The notes: generated by a model not told the origin, from the letters alone. A stretch of 64,000 nt of DNA from Gnetum montanum (GCA_015680685.1 MNCI01015772.1:29573-93572), one strand, 5' to 3'. Counted from the stretch's first letter, positions 35,401 through 47,989 are shown. Numbers and translations are program-made.

Positions 35401-37961
35401 TATCAAGAATCACTCATAGTTTGTGAAATCCACGACTAATTGTAGAATCTATAATTAATTAAAATTCATAATAATTTAATACGTTATTTGTTGATAATTC
35501 TCAAACATTGCACTAAATTCTATTTTTGAATTTCCATTAAAATTAAATTTTATCATTGAAAAAATAAAGAAATAATAACAACCAAAGTTCTATTGTATCT
35601 ATTTATTTTGTAATTTTGCTTATTCCTATCCCATTGTTATTATAGTTAGTTGGGATGTACCTAATCAAATTTATAAAACTTATATCCTATTTTCATATCA
35701 AATCGCATGTTTCAATATATGGTTGTGCTAACCACTTACTTATTTTGTTATTGCCATAAATATTCTTTATTTATCAGTTAGTACATCAACTTATTTTCCC
35801 TCAAATATTGATCAAGCTAGCTTTAATTTTTCCCCAAATCCATATTACATAAATTACCATGTATTTTAAAGATTTTCTAGGTAATTTTTTTTTCATTAGT
35901 GCATTAACCCTTTTTTTAATGCACTAACTTTATTTTGAGTAAAAGTCACAACTATTTCTTCATTAGTGTGTCAACCTCTTTGTGCTAGTTCGAATTATCT
36001 TTTACCCATGTGGCACAAACGACCATGTGTTTAAATTTTATTTTGCATTAATAATTTTTTCCATTAGGGAATTCTATCATACATAATTCTATCATGCTGT
36101 ATACCACAAATTCAACTATGATATCTATAACTCTATGAATTTGAGTATAGCATATTGACTTACAATTTTTGCAATTTTGTTTAGCTTGAAGATTTAGCTT
36201 TTATTTTGAATGAGAGGCCAATTACCAACCCCCTCCAAGAGAGTCCTCTTTAGGCATGGTAAAATAATTTAATAATTTTATTATCTTAGCAATGAGGACT
36301 AATTACTAGTCAATAGACCCAATTACTAGTCAATTAGACTTTGTCAACATAAATAAATAGTTATTGTAATGATCTTGATTAAGAGATAACTTTTTCATGG
36401 AATTATTATTTTGGATAACGTACATTGGTTTTGATTTTCTTATTCAATATGAGAATAAGTTTTAAGTGAAATAACTTGAGATTTTATTAATTAAAAAAAT
36501 ATAAAAGATTCTCTTGGCTAAATAATAGATATATATTATAAATACAGTGCTAAACTAGTTAGATATATAAATAATTTCTTCTTAGATTGCAATCATCATT
36601 TCTAAATTTTGATTTATATATAATTTTATTTTGATGTTTCTTATTTTTGTGTAATCTGCATATTCTCATCATGTCACATATCTATTTGCCACTTATTGAC
36701 TATGATTTTCACAATTTTCTTACACTTGAAGATCTATTTTCATTAGGTATGATTATATTTCTCTATGATTTTTTAATTACAAGAATCTCCAAATTTCATT
36801 TTGGAGTTTTGGAAGTTTTTCATAACATTGAGATTTCTTGTTATATGAGCTATAACTTTCTCAAGCACAAAGCAACAACCAAAAACATAGTAATTACAAG
36901 CCAAGAAAACAATGCAAATTACATCAAGGAACTTAATCAAATACATATTCATAATAATTATTGAATTTACATAAGAAATGATATTTCATCAAGTTTTACT
37001 CACTAATGATGTATTATACTTAATTAACGATTTTATAATAAAGAAACATATTTAGAATGCATACTTCAAGTCTAACCTTAGAGTTGTAACAACACATTAT
37101 AGGTTTGCTTCAAGAATGACACTTACAAGCTCCATAAATATCTTTCAAAAATGAAAAGAAAAGAAATTCTAAGTAAACATGAATTTAATATTTATCCTCC
37201 TAAAATAGGTATTATATATACTTTATTAATTTTAGGATACATATTAACGTACAACTATATTTTATTTCCAACAAAAACGAGTACAGTTTATACACGGTTC
37301 TTGTTTTTAACAAAAGAATTTATCCGTTTGGAACCACAGCACAGCGTGGTCAGAGCCGTTGATCTCTGCCCATCTCTGCATGCCGAAATGGCAGCCAATA
37401 TCATCGTTGTAACATCGTTGTAACAGCGCCATTCATGCTTTAGAAAGTCCAATCGTTTTCAGAACTTTGCTTGTTTACGGAACTTTAAAGAAGGCATATT
37501 TAGTTATACCTTCCACGGAGGCATGCTTCTTCAACTGGCTTATACAATATAGCAACATTTCTAATTTGTATCAGGTCTGGATGCTCAGTTCAGGTTGCTG
37601 TTACAATATAGCAGTGGTTTTCTGTTCACTTGATTTTCTGTCCGTCCGTGGTAATCGGAGGAGAACAGGAAAGTACACATGATTTCAAGCATCAATTTCG
37701 GCCTTTCCATTATCTTTGGCCAAATCTTTACGGACGTTGTGTAACCTATACGGCATGGCTCCCGAAGTTCTGTGCAAGCGTTATGGCCGTTAGACTGAAG
37801 TGAGGACGATCGGCATCATTCTCTTTTTGGGCAGAAACACAGCTGGGGATTCTCGACCACAATGATTTGGAGTCCTACCCATGGCTGGCAATGTCTGAGG
37901 GCGCCCAGGAAGGAAAATCTAATTACTGTTTTGCAAGTAAAATCTAATTATTGTTTTGCAG
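32401..37961. other. Unassigned, very AT-rich region
   Basis: No gene or transposon domain was recognised. A (TATG)n/(TACA)n-type microsatellite lies at about 34640-34735. From about 37290 the sequence becomes less AT-rich and richer in CpG (for example GTTTGGAACCACAGCACAGC), continuing to the TPX2-like exon fragments. This may mark a low-copy gene neighbourhood. Confidence 0.3.
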
Positions 37962-38413
37962 GAAAGAGCACTTGCGAGGGAAGCAAATCTCAAAGCAACT
38001 GCAATAAGCCAAACTCCAACTCATTTGCCACAATCTAACAGGCCGAGCAAATTAGAGATGGTTTCTCCAAACACTATGGTTCCTAAATTTTTTAACATTA
38101 ACATTTGAGCTTTACTTTAATGATTAATTTCTTTTCATTTTGTTCGGAAATCTATTTTTAAGATGACAATGCAATCTTCACCCAACGAAATGAGAAAGAA
38201 GACAAATATTACATGTCCAAAGCCATTTAGATTCAGAACTGAGGTAGGAAACAAAAAGTGTTGCTTGTATAAAATTTTACATGTATCTAAAAGTTGCATT
38301 AAAAAAAAAAAAAATCCCCATGACGTTTTGCGGGAAAGAGCACTTCATAGGGAAGAAAATCTCAAAGAACTGCAATCAGGCAAACTCCAACCCATTTCCC
38401 ACCTCCGAGGTTT
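37962..38413 (+). pseudogene. TPX2-family-like exon fragments
   Basis: Three short readable blocks lie on the plus strand. The first (37962-38108) follows GTTTTGCAG and reads ERALAREANLKATAISQTPT. The second (38164-38251) follows TTTTTAAG, contains TCPKPFRFRTE and ends at GAG/GTAGGA. The third (38332-38413) reads ERALHREENLKELQSGKLQP. PKPFRFRTE resembles the K/R-P-F-x-F/L-R-T-E segment of plant microtubule-associated TPX2 proteins; this is from memory. Blocks one and three are diverged copies of each other, so an exon was duplicated. The first runs into a stop and no full gene is present. Best read as a pseudogene or exons stranded by repeats. Confidence 0.4.
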
Positions 38414-38447
38414 ATGTTTTCTAATATGCTTTAAGATTCTGTATATC

Positions 38448-38547
38448 TAATGTAATTGTATTATATTCAATGAGGTGTGACTGAAATTCCTTCTGCCTAA
38501 TGTAATTGTATTATATTCAGCGAGGTGTGACTGAAATTCCTTCTGCC
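38448..38547. repeat. 50-bp tandem duplication
   Basis: Two adjacent 50-base copies (38448-38497 and 38498-38547) starting TAATGTAATTGTATTATATT differ at only two positions. They lie just downstream of the TPX2-like fragment. Confidence 0.9.
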
Positions 38548-40849
38548 TATTGGATGTGTATCAGATCTCCAACCAAAATAACATCCCCAAAGAAGCCAAA
38601 CTTGCATCCACAGCATACCAAGGACTGCATTGAAAGGGCTGGCCAGTGATAACAATGAGCACAGAACAAAGAGTGAAATTTCTTAATAAAAACCTACATT
38701 TGCTTCTGTACAGTTCAAACAATATCTGCATTAGCATTTCATTAATTTTGTCTGTGATAAATGCAGTCAAACTCATAAAGTTAAGGTTTTAATATATGAT
38801 TATGATTATTTTAATCATAAAAATATTTATCTAAACGGAGAAGACAGCAAATTTCACATCAACTTAACGTTGGGGATTCTAATTTACGTAAGTGTCCTCA
38901 CATGGTTTGAGAGATATTAGTTGTGTATCCCACATGGATATTGTAACCCAAGACTGATGTCAATAAAAAACGCAATGGGATTATTTGACAACACGATTAC
39001 TAAATACTCATGTAAACTGATAGTTGAACACCACATGCATGCTCAAATTATTGAACCTACATATGAAATGCAACCTAAATAGAATAAAGATACATTCAAC
39101 ATTAACAAATAAAATAAATGTTGGAAGGCTTTAAAGATAAATTCAATATCTAAATTTTAACTTAAACAATGGAATTATCATCCATTGAAGACTAAATCAT
39201 GAAATCTTGGAATTAAAACAAACTTAGGAAACCTTTCTAAAAAATTCTTCAAAGTTCAAATTTCTTTAAACATTGAAATTATTATCTTTCAAAGTCCTAA
39301 CTTATGTAAACCAAATATAAAATAGCATTGACTTGAATTTACTAAAGATGTAAATAATAAAAAATAATCACTTTTAAATAAATGAAATGGAAAAATCTTA
39401 TGGTTTTCATTAATTTTTCTCAAAACCATAATATGACTATAATATCAATGACTACTCTAAATGCTGTAACAATAACAAGTTTAGCTATATATTTATGATA
39501 TATATCTATTATATATAGATGAGAGAATCTTATTCTTTTTCAAATTAAAGAAATCCCAAAGTTGATTCACTGATAATTGATTTTTAAGTTGAAAAAAAAA
39601 ATCAAAACGAATGTTAAATAATTCTTGCTATGGCAGTTGTAAATTTTGTGTTAGTAAGGTTAGCCATTACATACCCATAATAATTCCCAAAAGAAAGTTT
39701 ATCTCTGGACATAGCTTTATGCCTGTAATTATTTATTTTCCATTACAATAGTCCAACCATGTAGTAGTTGGCATCTCTCCCAAATATAGAGGAAATGATA
39801 ACTTCAAAGAATTAGTTATTTGATCAGTACCATATGGATGATTGTATAGCTTAGTATTTGATGCATAATTTATGTGTTTCTACTACGTTTTTGCATGAAT
39901 TGAAGAATGCTTGAGTGAATAAAAAAGCTTTGGCTATACGTTATTATATATTTATCTTCATAATAAATGATACTATGTTTTCAGTTTGTTTCTAAAATTC
40001 ATAGGTTGTCAACAATATTGCTTTCTAAGTTTAAATAAGACACGAAAGAGTGCAAACACAATAACACAAATTTTTATACTAAAATACTTGAATATTTATA
40101 CATAAAAGTACTTTACTAAGTTTACTTTAATAAAAATGGTATATTTTCAAAAAGAATTGATACCTTTTAATAATTTAATATTCCAAGCCTCATTATAACC
40201 TTTTCCCTAAATAAACCAAAGTGATCCATAAAGCTTCCCCACCTTGAGCAACAATGCACAACAACACAATTGTCTTGTCCTTGAGCATTCTTCTAGATGA
40301 ATGAGAAAATTAGATGTGAATTCTTTAAACTGACAAACAAAGAGACTGTGAAGATGTAGGTTCAGTACGAACAGAGGGATTGGAGATCATCCTCATTTTT
40401 CTTTGGTTCACATATTTTTTTGCCTTCTATTTTCTCCCCGTTTTTAGTGTTGTGGATGTCTTTGATTTGTTTCAGCATTTTTGTTCTACCCATGGTTCAC
40501 ATAGCAATTTTTTGGCTAGCACCCAAATAAAAAGAAGTGGTTGAAAAACACAAAATAGAGTATCATGAATTGTAACAGAACATATTTTGAATCAGCCATG
40601 GAACTTATAGTGACCATCAAACCACTATGAATGTATTCCTTCAAATATAGCTTCACAAATCATATTATTTTATTTATACAACTTTAAATATTGTTTGTTT
40701 TAAAAGGGTTTACTTGTTAACTTACATATTAAATGCATTACTAATTTTTTCTTTTGAATTTTGCATTGAGCTTGTGGGTGATGACCCTTTATATAATATC
40801 TTACTAATTGGCACTAAGCTATAAGATATCATATTACTAATATTTATCC
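38548..40849. other. Unassigned AT-rich region
   Basis: No coding or repeat structure was recognised, apart from short TA-rich stretches (about 39488-39520). Confidence 0.35.
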
Positions 40850-40960
40850 CCTATAATATATAGTCAATTTAGAACTTTATAACTTAATATTGCACATCAA
40901 AATTAAACCCATAATTTGGTGTTGCCAAATTAAAAGTCTTACTACTAGGCTAACACATCA
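40850..40960 (-). repeat. SINE-like element
   Basis: On the minus strand GTTAGCCTAGTAGTAAGAC (A-box-like) precedes ATGGGTTTAATTTTGATG (B-box-like) and ATTAAGTTATAAAGTTCTAA. It is the clearest partner of 28951-29050, which has GTTAGCATAGTAGTAAG and AGAGTTTAATTTTGGTG in the same order. Confidence 0.5.
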
Positions 40961-41194
40961 TTTTTCTAATATTGTATCTTATGTCATTGTGCTATGGAAT
41001 TGCATTGTGGTATGGCAATGCATGTGTCTTGCATTGAGTCACCTTATGTTTTCATGTTGTGATGTATTGTTGATATTGTACTAGATGATCTAATTTAATG
41101 CATCTCCTTTTAGTTATTTTCATTGCATTCTTTATGCATGTACCTATCACATAATAATGATAAGAGTCGTATGTGACAAGTAAAACCATGAGTT

Positions 41195-41305
41195 TCCATG
41201 CCAAAGATTTTACTATAATTCAATGTTTTCTATTGGAATCAAACTTGTGACTCAGGGTTTCCATGCCAAAGCTTTTACTATGAAGCTAACAACTCATTGT
41301 TAAAA
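41195..41305 (-). repeat. SINE-like element with internal repeat
   Basis: The minus strand shows GTTAGCTTCATAGTAAAAGC, then TTGGCATGGAAACCCTGAG, then CAAGTTTGATTCC. The TTTGGCATGGAAAC phrase occurs again about 75 bases on, so the unit is partly duplicated. It is related in layout, less in sequence, to the other SINE-like copies. Confidence 0.4.
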
Positions 41306-41399
41306 GTAGCTTTTTTTAAATAGGTTAGGCAATAAAATATTTCAAATATGGTAAAATTGAGAATTGATAAATCTTGAGGGTTTCTTGTAAATTTTTTGC

Positions 41400-42250
41400 A
41401 AGAAAAATATTTTTGGCAAGAAGTGATCTGAAGATGGAAAATACTAATATTGCTTAGATTGTAGAGACTATGAAGAATTTGAAAGTGGATTTTTATTTTT
41501 ATTTTTTTGATTACTCTAAAATTCTCTGCTAAATTGAATTAAAACATCTTCCTTTGATTTTTCAAAGCACTAAAAGAGAAATTGTTTGTAGCATTGGCAC
41601 AATCTGAAGACAAAGTCAAAAACATTACTAGATGATGTGTAGTGCACACATTATTTTGTAGAGATTAATTTATAGTAGAAGAAGACAAAATTAAAACTCA
41701 AGGCCAATAATCAATGCTTTCTCCAAAAAAATTACATATTATAATTTGTAAAGATGTTATAGCTATTATTGTCAGAAAGGCCATGTTATTGGAATCTATC
41801 TTATTTATAATAAAAATGTTGTTCATGAGGAAAAGAAATAAAAAATTTTAGAAAAGACAAAAAATGATAGTTTTCACCATGCACAAATGAAATCTTCTTC
41901 AATATGTTCTTAATCTTTTACTAATCCTTTTAATTTGAATGTGCTAGCAAACTCTTGATATCTAACGAATATTCCTCTTTAGAAGAAAAAATTTAACAAG
42001 GACTAGCCATGGAAATATTAACATAAATGAGCTTCACTTAGTGCAACATAAAAACAAAAGGTCTACAGCTGCTACTTTTAAATTAAAAACACCAAAGATA
42101 TCTTACATGTTTTCTACTTCTATTAATACTCCAAATGTTTTTTTATTGAACCATGCTTTTTCACTTATTAGTGACATGGATTATCATAAAGATGTTAAGC
42201 TTGAAAAGTCAAGGATGGGGGCCTCCTCTTCGACATCTCAATGTTAGTTT
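41400..42250 (+). pseudogene. Possible retrotransposon gag remnant
   Basis: A decayed plus-strand reading contains SYYCQKGHVIGI near 41761, which resembles a CX2CX4HX4C knuckle that lost its first Cys, one spacer residue and the last Cys. It follows a Lys/Glu-rich stretch. An open block at 42041-42247 (NTPNVFLLNHAFSLISDMDY) is not recognised. A copia-type gag relic is the best guess. Confidence 0.25.
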
Positions 42251-42397
42251 TACCATAGAATGTTTGGGGCCTTTTAATAGGTCTTGTATAAAGACTGCTA
42301 AGGAGTATCTTTCAAACTAGCATTTATCTCCATTTTTTTGTATAAGAAATAGATTTCAACTTATGATATTAGTAAAATTATGATATTAACTTGNTAT

Positions 42398-42560
42398 GAG
42401 TTTGATTTTGGTGGGCAATGCTAAGTTATAAAGTTCTAATTAAAAATATTTATCCCTACGAAAAATAGTCAAATTGGAACTTTATAATTTAATATTCTCT
42501 AGTAGAATTAAACCCATAACTTGGAACTTCCAATTCAAGAGTACAATCAAATATTTTCTT
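42398..42560. repeat. Tail-to-tail pair of SINE-like halves
   Basis: The plus-strand text GAGTTTGATTTTGGTGGGC, then AATGCTAAGTTATAAAG, is followed by the reverse complement of the same segment (CTTTATAATTTAATATTC, then GAATTAAACCCATAAC). The two halves could pair. A single ambiguous base (N) lies at 42394 beside the left half. Confidence 0.5.
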
Positions 42561-43679
42561 GAAAGATTAATCCACTCATAGTTTAACATATTTGAAACTA
42601 GGGATGTATCAAATCTCAAAAAATGAAAAATAATATTAAGAAACTTTAGAGTACATTAGATCATCAAAGCGTGAGTCTAAAGAAAAAGCTTAATGGTTTA
42701 AGGATAACCTTTCAGGTTTTCATCCTTACAACCAATCTTGGAAAACCCTCCATCTAGGATATGAAAAGGATAAAATCTTGTCCTTATTCATAAGTTCCCT
42801 CATGGGTTTTCACTCCTTACTAAAGGATTTTTTATAAAGAAAAGGAGAAAAATCTCTTTAAAAGCTACATTAATCAAAAATAAAGAAAAAATAGCAACAA
42901 AATTTGAAAGCTTCCCATCATTGAGCCTCTAAAACAAAAAGAAATTAATCATGTGGAATGTAAATTAATTATTTAACTTTCATTGGAAACCTTTTTTTTT
43001 TTAAGTTTTTGCTAAATTGAAAGATCTTTAAGAATATGGTATTTGACACTCGAAGAAAGGTCATAGTTATGCTCTTACTACTTGAAAATAACTGCATACC
43101 AAAGCTTCCTAATAGAGTATATAACAAATTGTTTAAGACAATTTCAAATACAAAGAATTGAAGAAGACAAAGTAGACTAATTACCTAGAATGACTTCATT
43201 GATGCTTAGTTAAAAGTTATTAAAAATTTTGAATGTCCATTTTCAAGCATGCTGAGGAACATAATCTTTATTTCTACAAATAGGATATTGAGAAGAAATT
43301 TTTCTCAAATGTCTAAAATGAGTAATAATAGGAAGACATTGATGAATAATGTAGTATACAAAAATATGAATTTTAGGAAATGTAGGAGCTCTCCAAACAT
43401 CTTTTATTTTCTTCATCGAAAAGCATGATGATAATTGTATTTTATAGGCTTTATTAAATTTGTTATCAATACAATTATACTTTATAACAATCTCATAAGC
43501 AACTTTTGAATTAAAAGAAAAAATATATCTACTATTATTCCAAAAATATCTAGAAAAGCCTTATATAATTTGTTATCAATTTTAAATAAATTCTTAAGAT
43601 TATAAATTAAATTTTCAAAATTTCTTTTTCTCTTTATTTTCAAGCCATAGAGGCTAGAAGCTTCATTTTAAGTAATTCA

Positions 43680-44945
43680 TCTATCATGCATATGTAGATA
43701 AGAAATTACAATGACACCAAATTTGCTTCAAGTGGTACATAATCTAGATGCATTGGTAGCCCTAGCTCCTTCGTTAAAAGTAAGCCACCACAAGTTGATT
43801 GGCTTAAGCATATCTTCTAAAATTGTAATAAGATTACAATTCCAATATTTAATTAGCTTGCATCAAGTCTTCCAATTTTTTCTAAGAATAAGAAAACTAG
43901 GAATAGAAATAGCCCAAGGAAAAAGAAGACAATAAAGACATTTATTAGAAGACCAACTGTTATCATTGTTAGGTTTTTCTTGCATCAATTTATTTCTTAA
44001 AAGGAACATCTAAACATCATCTTCATTAATGCACTTTGCAATTTAGTTTACTATAGGATAAATACCATAGTTATAATAATTAATGAGACCAAGTCCTCCA
44101 TCTTTCTTGCTACTAGTGCAAATACCCCAAAAAACTTTAGAAAAACCTTTTCTATGTTGCTTAGCAGACCAAAGAAACCAACAGATAATATGATCAATTC
44201 TATCATAAGATGTTTGAGAAGAACCCAATAACTCAAGTAATAAACATGACCTAATTGAAGTATTTTCTTAATACCTAAAACTTTGCCAGTAAGGGTAAGC
44301 TTTTTTCTATCCCATTATCAAGCTTCTTTTTAATTTTATGAACCACATAATTCCACAAAATAGTAACATTAGGCTTAAAAGAAAAATGTATTTATAAAAT
44401 TTTAAAGACAATATTTTTTCAAGATTTTTCCAGGCTTGAAAGTAACCCACTTATCAATGTTTCCATTACAACAAATAATAGATTTTTTTTTCAGTTGATT
44501 TGAGAGCTAGATAACATGTAGTAATCCTCCACTCTAGCTAAAAGAGTATTGATATTTTGTAGAGAATTGTTGATAAAAAAAAAATCATCTACAAAGTGCA
44601 TGTTAAGTAATTGAGTATCTTGACCATCAATCAAAATTTCCTTAATGAAATTCCTTTGTAGGTCATATTGTAGATTATGTGAAAGAAAATTTATAATAAT
44701 AATGAAAATATAGAGAGCTAGATGAAAACATTCACAAACTAACTATTGAAAATAAAAACATAAACTTAATCCAAAATTAGTAACTACTTGAGCATTAGCA
44801 TTAGTGACTAGGATATAGATAAGATAAATAAAATAATCACCAAATCCCAATTTATAAATATAAGAAATAATAAAATCTCATTCAATCCTATAATTAGCTT
44901 TGGCATAATGTAATTTAATAAAAGTAATATCTTGCTTAGTGATGA
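43680..44945 (-). pseudogene. L1-type LINE reverse transcriptase fragment
   Basis: Read on the minus strand from 44945: KQDITFIKLHYAKANYRIE, a TGA where W is expected, then DFIISYIYKLGFG. This corresponds to the KLDFEKAYDRVEW motif of plant L1 RT. Further on are HFVDDFFF (the F-A-D-D active site as FVDD), NNSLQNINTLLARVEDY, and the C-terminal zinc-domain lead IDHIICWFLWSAKQHRKGF with KKDGGLGLINYYNYG (44228-44043). Many stops and small frameshifts occur. The 5' side ends exactly where an LTR begins (44940). The 3' side fades near 43680. Confidence 0.75.
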
Positions 44946-45515
44946 GTGACATGGTACCCCTACGCTAAACCATTCGAATACAAGTGTGTATGCGTGATCT
45001 AGTCAAACTCCGTGGATGGACTAGTTGTGGTACATAAATAGTTATACATTGATTGCAGTTCACTATCTTCCCACCTAGACTAGTATTTGCTTTGTCACAT
45101 ATGGTTTAGTCCAAAGTGAGGTGTATGATGTGATTGTAAACTAGGCTACTCCTAGAGACAATGGGAAACAATCTTGATTAAGCTTAAAGGCAACATAAAG
45201 TAAAATATAAGTTAACCAAAGTGCAATGTGCATCTTTCCTTAATGATATGTACACATCTTAGACCTTGTGTACTACTTTTGGGAATTCCAAGCACACATT
45301 ACTTGAGCACTACTAGATACGCTACTGGGTTACCAAGTAGTTACAATTAAATGTTTGTGATTAAGTCATACTCATTCTGTGTTAGCAACAGGAAGTGTAA
45401 ATGACAATAAAGGAAATATTAACTAGATAGGAAACAATAAATAATGAACAATTAAAGTAAATAAATGCTACGTAAATAAGAATGAAAGTGAAAGTAATTA
45501 ATTGCTACGTAGACT
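44940..45515 (-). repeat. LTR fragment of the A/B/C family (element E)
   Basis: It starts TGATGAGTGACATGGTACCC and follows the B LTR for about 570 bases. Shared phrases include GGACTAGTTGTGGTA, CTTCCCACCTAGACTAGTAT, ACCTTGTGTACTACTT and GCTACTGGGTTACCAAGTAG. Beyond 45515 similarity fades before the TATA box, so the U3 part is lost or strongly diverged. On its left the LTR touches LINE sequence rather than a PBS. It is therefore a 3' or solo LTR inserted into, or joined to, the LINE. Confidence 0.75.
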
Positions 45516-46373
45516 ATGGTCTAATCTAGCCTAACAAAAGTAACTTTTCCCCGCTTCTTAGACACATCTTGAACTTTGTGAAAACACCTTGAATGAGAAT
45601 CAAGGTTTTTACAATGATGAACAAGACCCTCATCATTATAAATTAGGCCATGGGACCATTGTGTTTTCAAGGAAGAACTTAGTTCTCGAAGTCTTTGACC
45701 ATTAAAAAAAATCAATTAAAAAGGTTTAAAAGATCAAAATTTAACTTCCTAGTGTCATAAAACTCAAAACAAATTATGCAAATGGCATTAGCCATGATGC
45801 CATGACATGACTTTCATACTATTTCTAACATAAAATTAATTACCAATTCTGCTATGATACAATGCCATGAATTTCATGCTATTTCTAACATAGGCATGCA
45901 TTAATATTTTATTTTCTAAATAGCTAATGCTAGTAGAACTTATTATTATACAAATTTTACTATTTATTTTAATTTAATTTCTAGTTTTATAAGTGCACAT
46001 TATCTTTATTGGATTTATAATTCACTTTATTAAATAAAATTTTAATTTTCTTAAACATCCTACATAAAATTTGACTTATATATTATANAATGGATCATTG
46101 CAACCAAGTGCTCAACATGTATTATTAATATATACATGCTCAACATTTTAGGGATACATACATAGTAACTTTATTACAATTCCAAAGGAAGAAACATCCT
46201 TTTGTGACATTAAAATTTGGATTTTTTTTGACAAATTATATTAATGTACTTTCTTCCAGTTTTACTAACATGAATGATACTTAAAACTTATTATTAAAAA
46301 AATAGATTATATTTTTTACTTAATTATGGAAGAAAAAAATTAAAATATATAATTATAAATTAAGTAAAATTTT
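45516..46373. other. Unassigned AT-rich sequence
   Basis: No recognised feature. One short direct repeat (ATGATGCCATGACATGACTTTCAT and ATGATACAATGCCATGAATTTCAT type) lies at about 45790-45885. There is a single N at 46088. Confidence 0.35.
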
Positions 46374-46408
46374 NNNNNNNNNNNNNNNNNNNNNNNNNNN
46401 NNNNNNNN
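46374..46408. other. Assembly gap, 35 N
   Basis: The gap lies exactly at the left edge of the 29-bp minisatellite. The array probably extends into it and may be collapsed there. Confidence 1.
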
Positions 46409-47697
46409 TGAGGGTCCATTTGGCCAAACCTTGGTCCCAAGGGTCCGTCTTACCTATACTTGGTCTTAAGGATCCATTAGGCCAACACTTGGTCCCAAGG
46501 GTCCATCTGGCATATACGTAGTCCTGAGGGGCCATTTCGCCAATACTTGGTCTTGAGGATCCATTTGGCCAACACTTAGTCCCAAGGGTCCATTCGATGA
46601 AGGATTCATCTTGATGGTCTATTTGGCCTACACTTAGTCTCAAGAGTCCGTTGGGCCAACACTTGGTCCCCAAGGTCTATTTGGCCAACACTTGGTCTCA
46701 AGGGTTCAATCGACCAAGGGTTGCTCCCAAGGGTCTATTTCATAAATGGTTGGTCTTGAGGGTTTGTAGAACCAATCCTTGATCTCAAGTATTTGTTGGA
46801 GCAATGGTTGGTCTTGAGGATGTATTCGGCCAACACCTAGTCTTGAGGATCCTTTTGGCCAACACTTGGTCTTGAGGGTATATTGGGCCAATAGTTTGTC
46901 TCAAGGGTTCGCTTAGCCAATGATTGGTCTTGATGGTTCATTCAGCCAACAATTGGTCCTGAGAGTTCATTTGGTCAACACTGAGTCCCAAGGGCTCACT
47001 CGACCAATGGTTCTTCTCAAGGGTCTATTTAGCCAACAATTGGTCCTAAGAGCCCATTTGATCAATGGTTAGTCTTGAGGATCTATTGGACTAACCCTTG
47101 GTCCCAAGTGCCTATCAGGCCAATACTTGATCTTGAAGGTCCATGGGGCCAATGGTTTGTCTTGATAGTATGTTTAGCCAACACTTGGTTCCTTGGGTTC
47201 ATTTGGCCAACACATGGCCCGAGGGGTCTATTGGCAAAATGGTTGTTCTTGAGGGTACGTTCAACCAATGTTTGGTCTTGAGGGTCCGTTGTGCCAAAAG
47301 TTAGTCTCAAGGATCAATCAGGACACCACTTGGTTTTGAGGATCCATTAGGCCACTACCTAGTCTTGAGGAGTTCAACACTTGGTTGCGAGGGTACATTT
47401 TGCTAACCCTTAGTCTCGAGGATCCACCCAACCTACACTTGGTCCTGAGGATCTATTGGATCAACACCTAATCTAGAGGATCCATTGGTCCAACACTTGG
47501 TTCAAAGGATCCATTTGGTCAACACTTGGTCTTGATGGTTCGTTTGTCCAATGGTTGGTCGTAAGGGTTAGTTGGGCCAACACTTGGTCCCAAGGATTCA
47601 TCTTGCCAATGGTTGATCCCAAGGATCCATTGGACCAATGGTTGGTCTCAAGGTTCCATTGGGCCAATGGTCTGTCCTAAGGGTATGTTTAGCAAAC
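46409..47697. repeat. 29-bp minisatellite, about 44 units
   Basis: Tandem units of the type GGTCCATTTGGCCAACACTT followed by GGTCTCAAG (29 bases) run without spacers for 1.29 kb. Units differ from each other at several positions. The GGCCAACACTTGGTC and CAAGGGTCCATT parts are best kept. Because 29 is not a multiple of three, translation gives a 29-residue period over 87 bases (for example TKCWPNGSSRPS on the minus strand). This makes misleading open frames on both strands. The right edge is sharp at about 47697; the left edge is in the N gap. Confidence 0.95.
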
Positions 47698-47989
47698 ACC
47701 TCTAAAATTGAGGTAAATGTCAAGTAGAGTCTTGGTTCACTTGAATTAGAGTTACGATTCTCAAGATATCACATTTTCTAATTTGATAAAACAACCATAA
47801 ATTTTCAACATTTGAACTAAGAAATTATGATGACTAAGTCTCAGATATGATTTTAGTATATGAATAGGTAGAGCACTTTATAAGAATTTTGTAGATTCAA
47901 ATGAAAGTTTATTATAGTCCTAGTGTGCACGCTATAAGTATTAAACCCTAATATTATTAGTTGGAAGAGCATACTTTGTTATCCTTTCC
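47698..47989. other. Unassigned spacer
   Basis: AT-rich sequence between the minisatellite and the truncated copia RT. Nothing was recognised. Confidence 0.4.

Noticed and set aside
36647-36964. 105-codon plus-strand ORF
   Set aside because: Composition follows the AT-rich background, with no motif and no supporting neighbour.
46409-47310. Repeat-protein genes (TKCWPNG-type peptides) on both strands
   Set aside because: The frames are forced by a 29-base unit lacking stops; both strands are open at once and there is no start or promoter context.
46409-47697. CRISPR-like array
   Set aside because: The 29-bp units follow each other directly, vary among themselves and have no unique spacers; this is a plant-type minisatellite.
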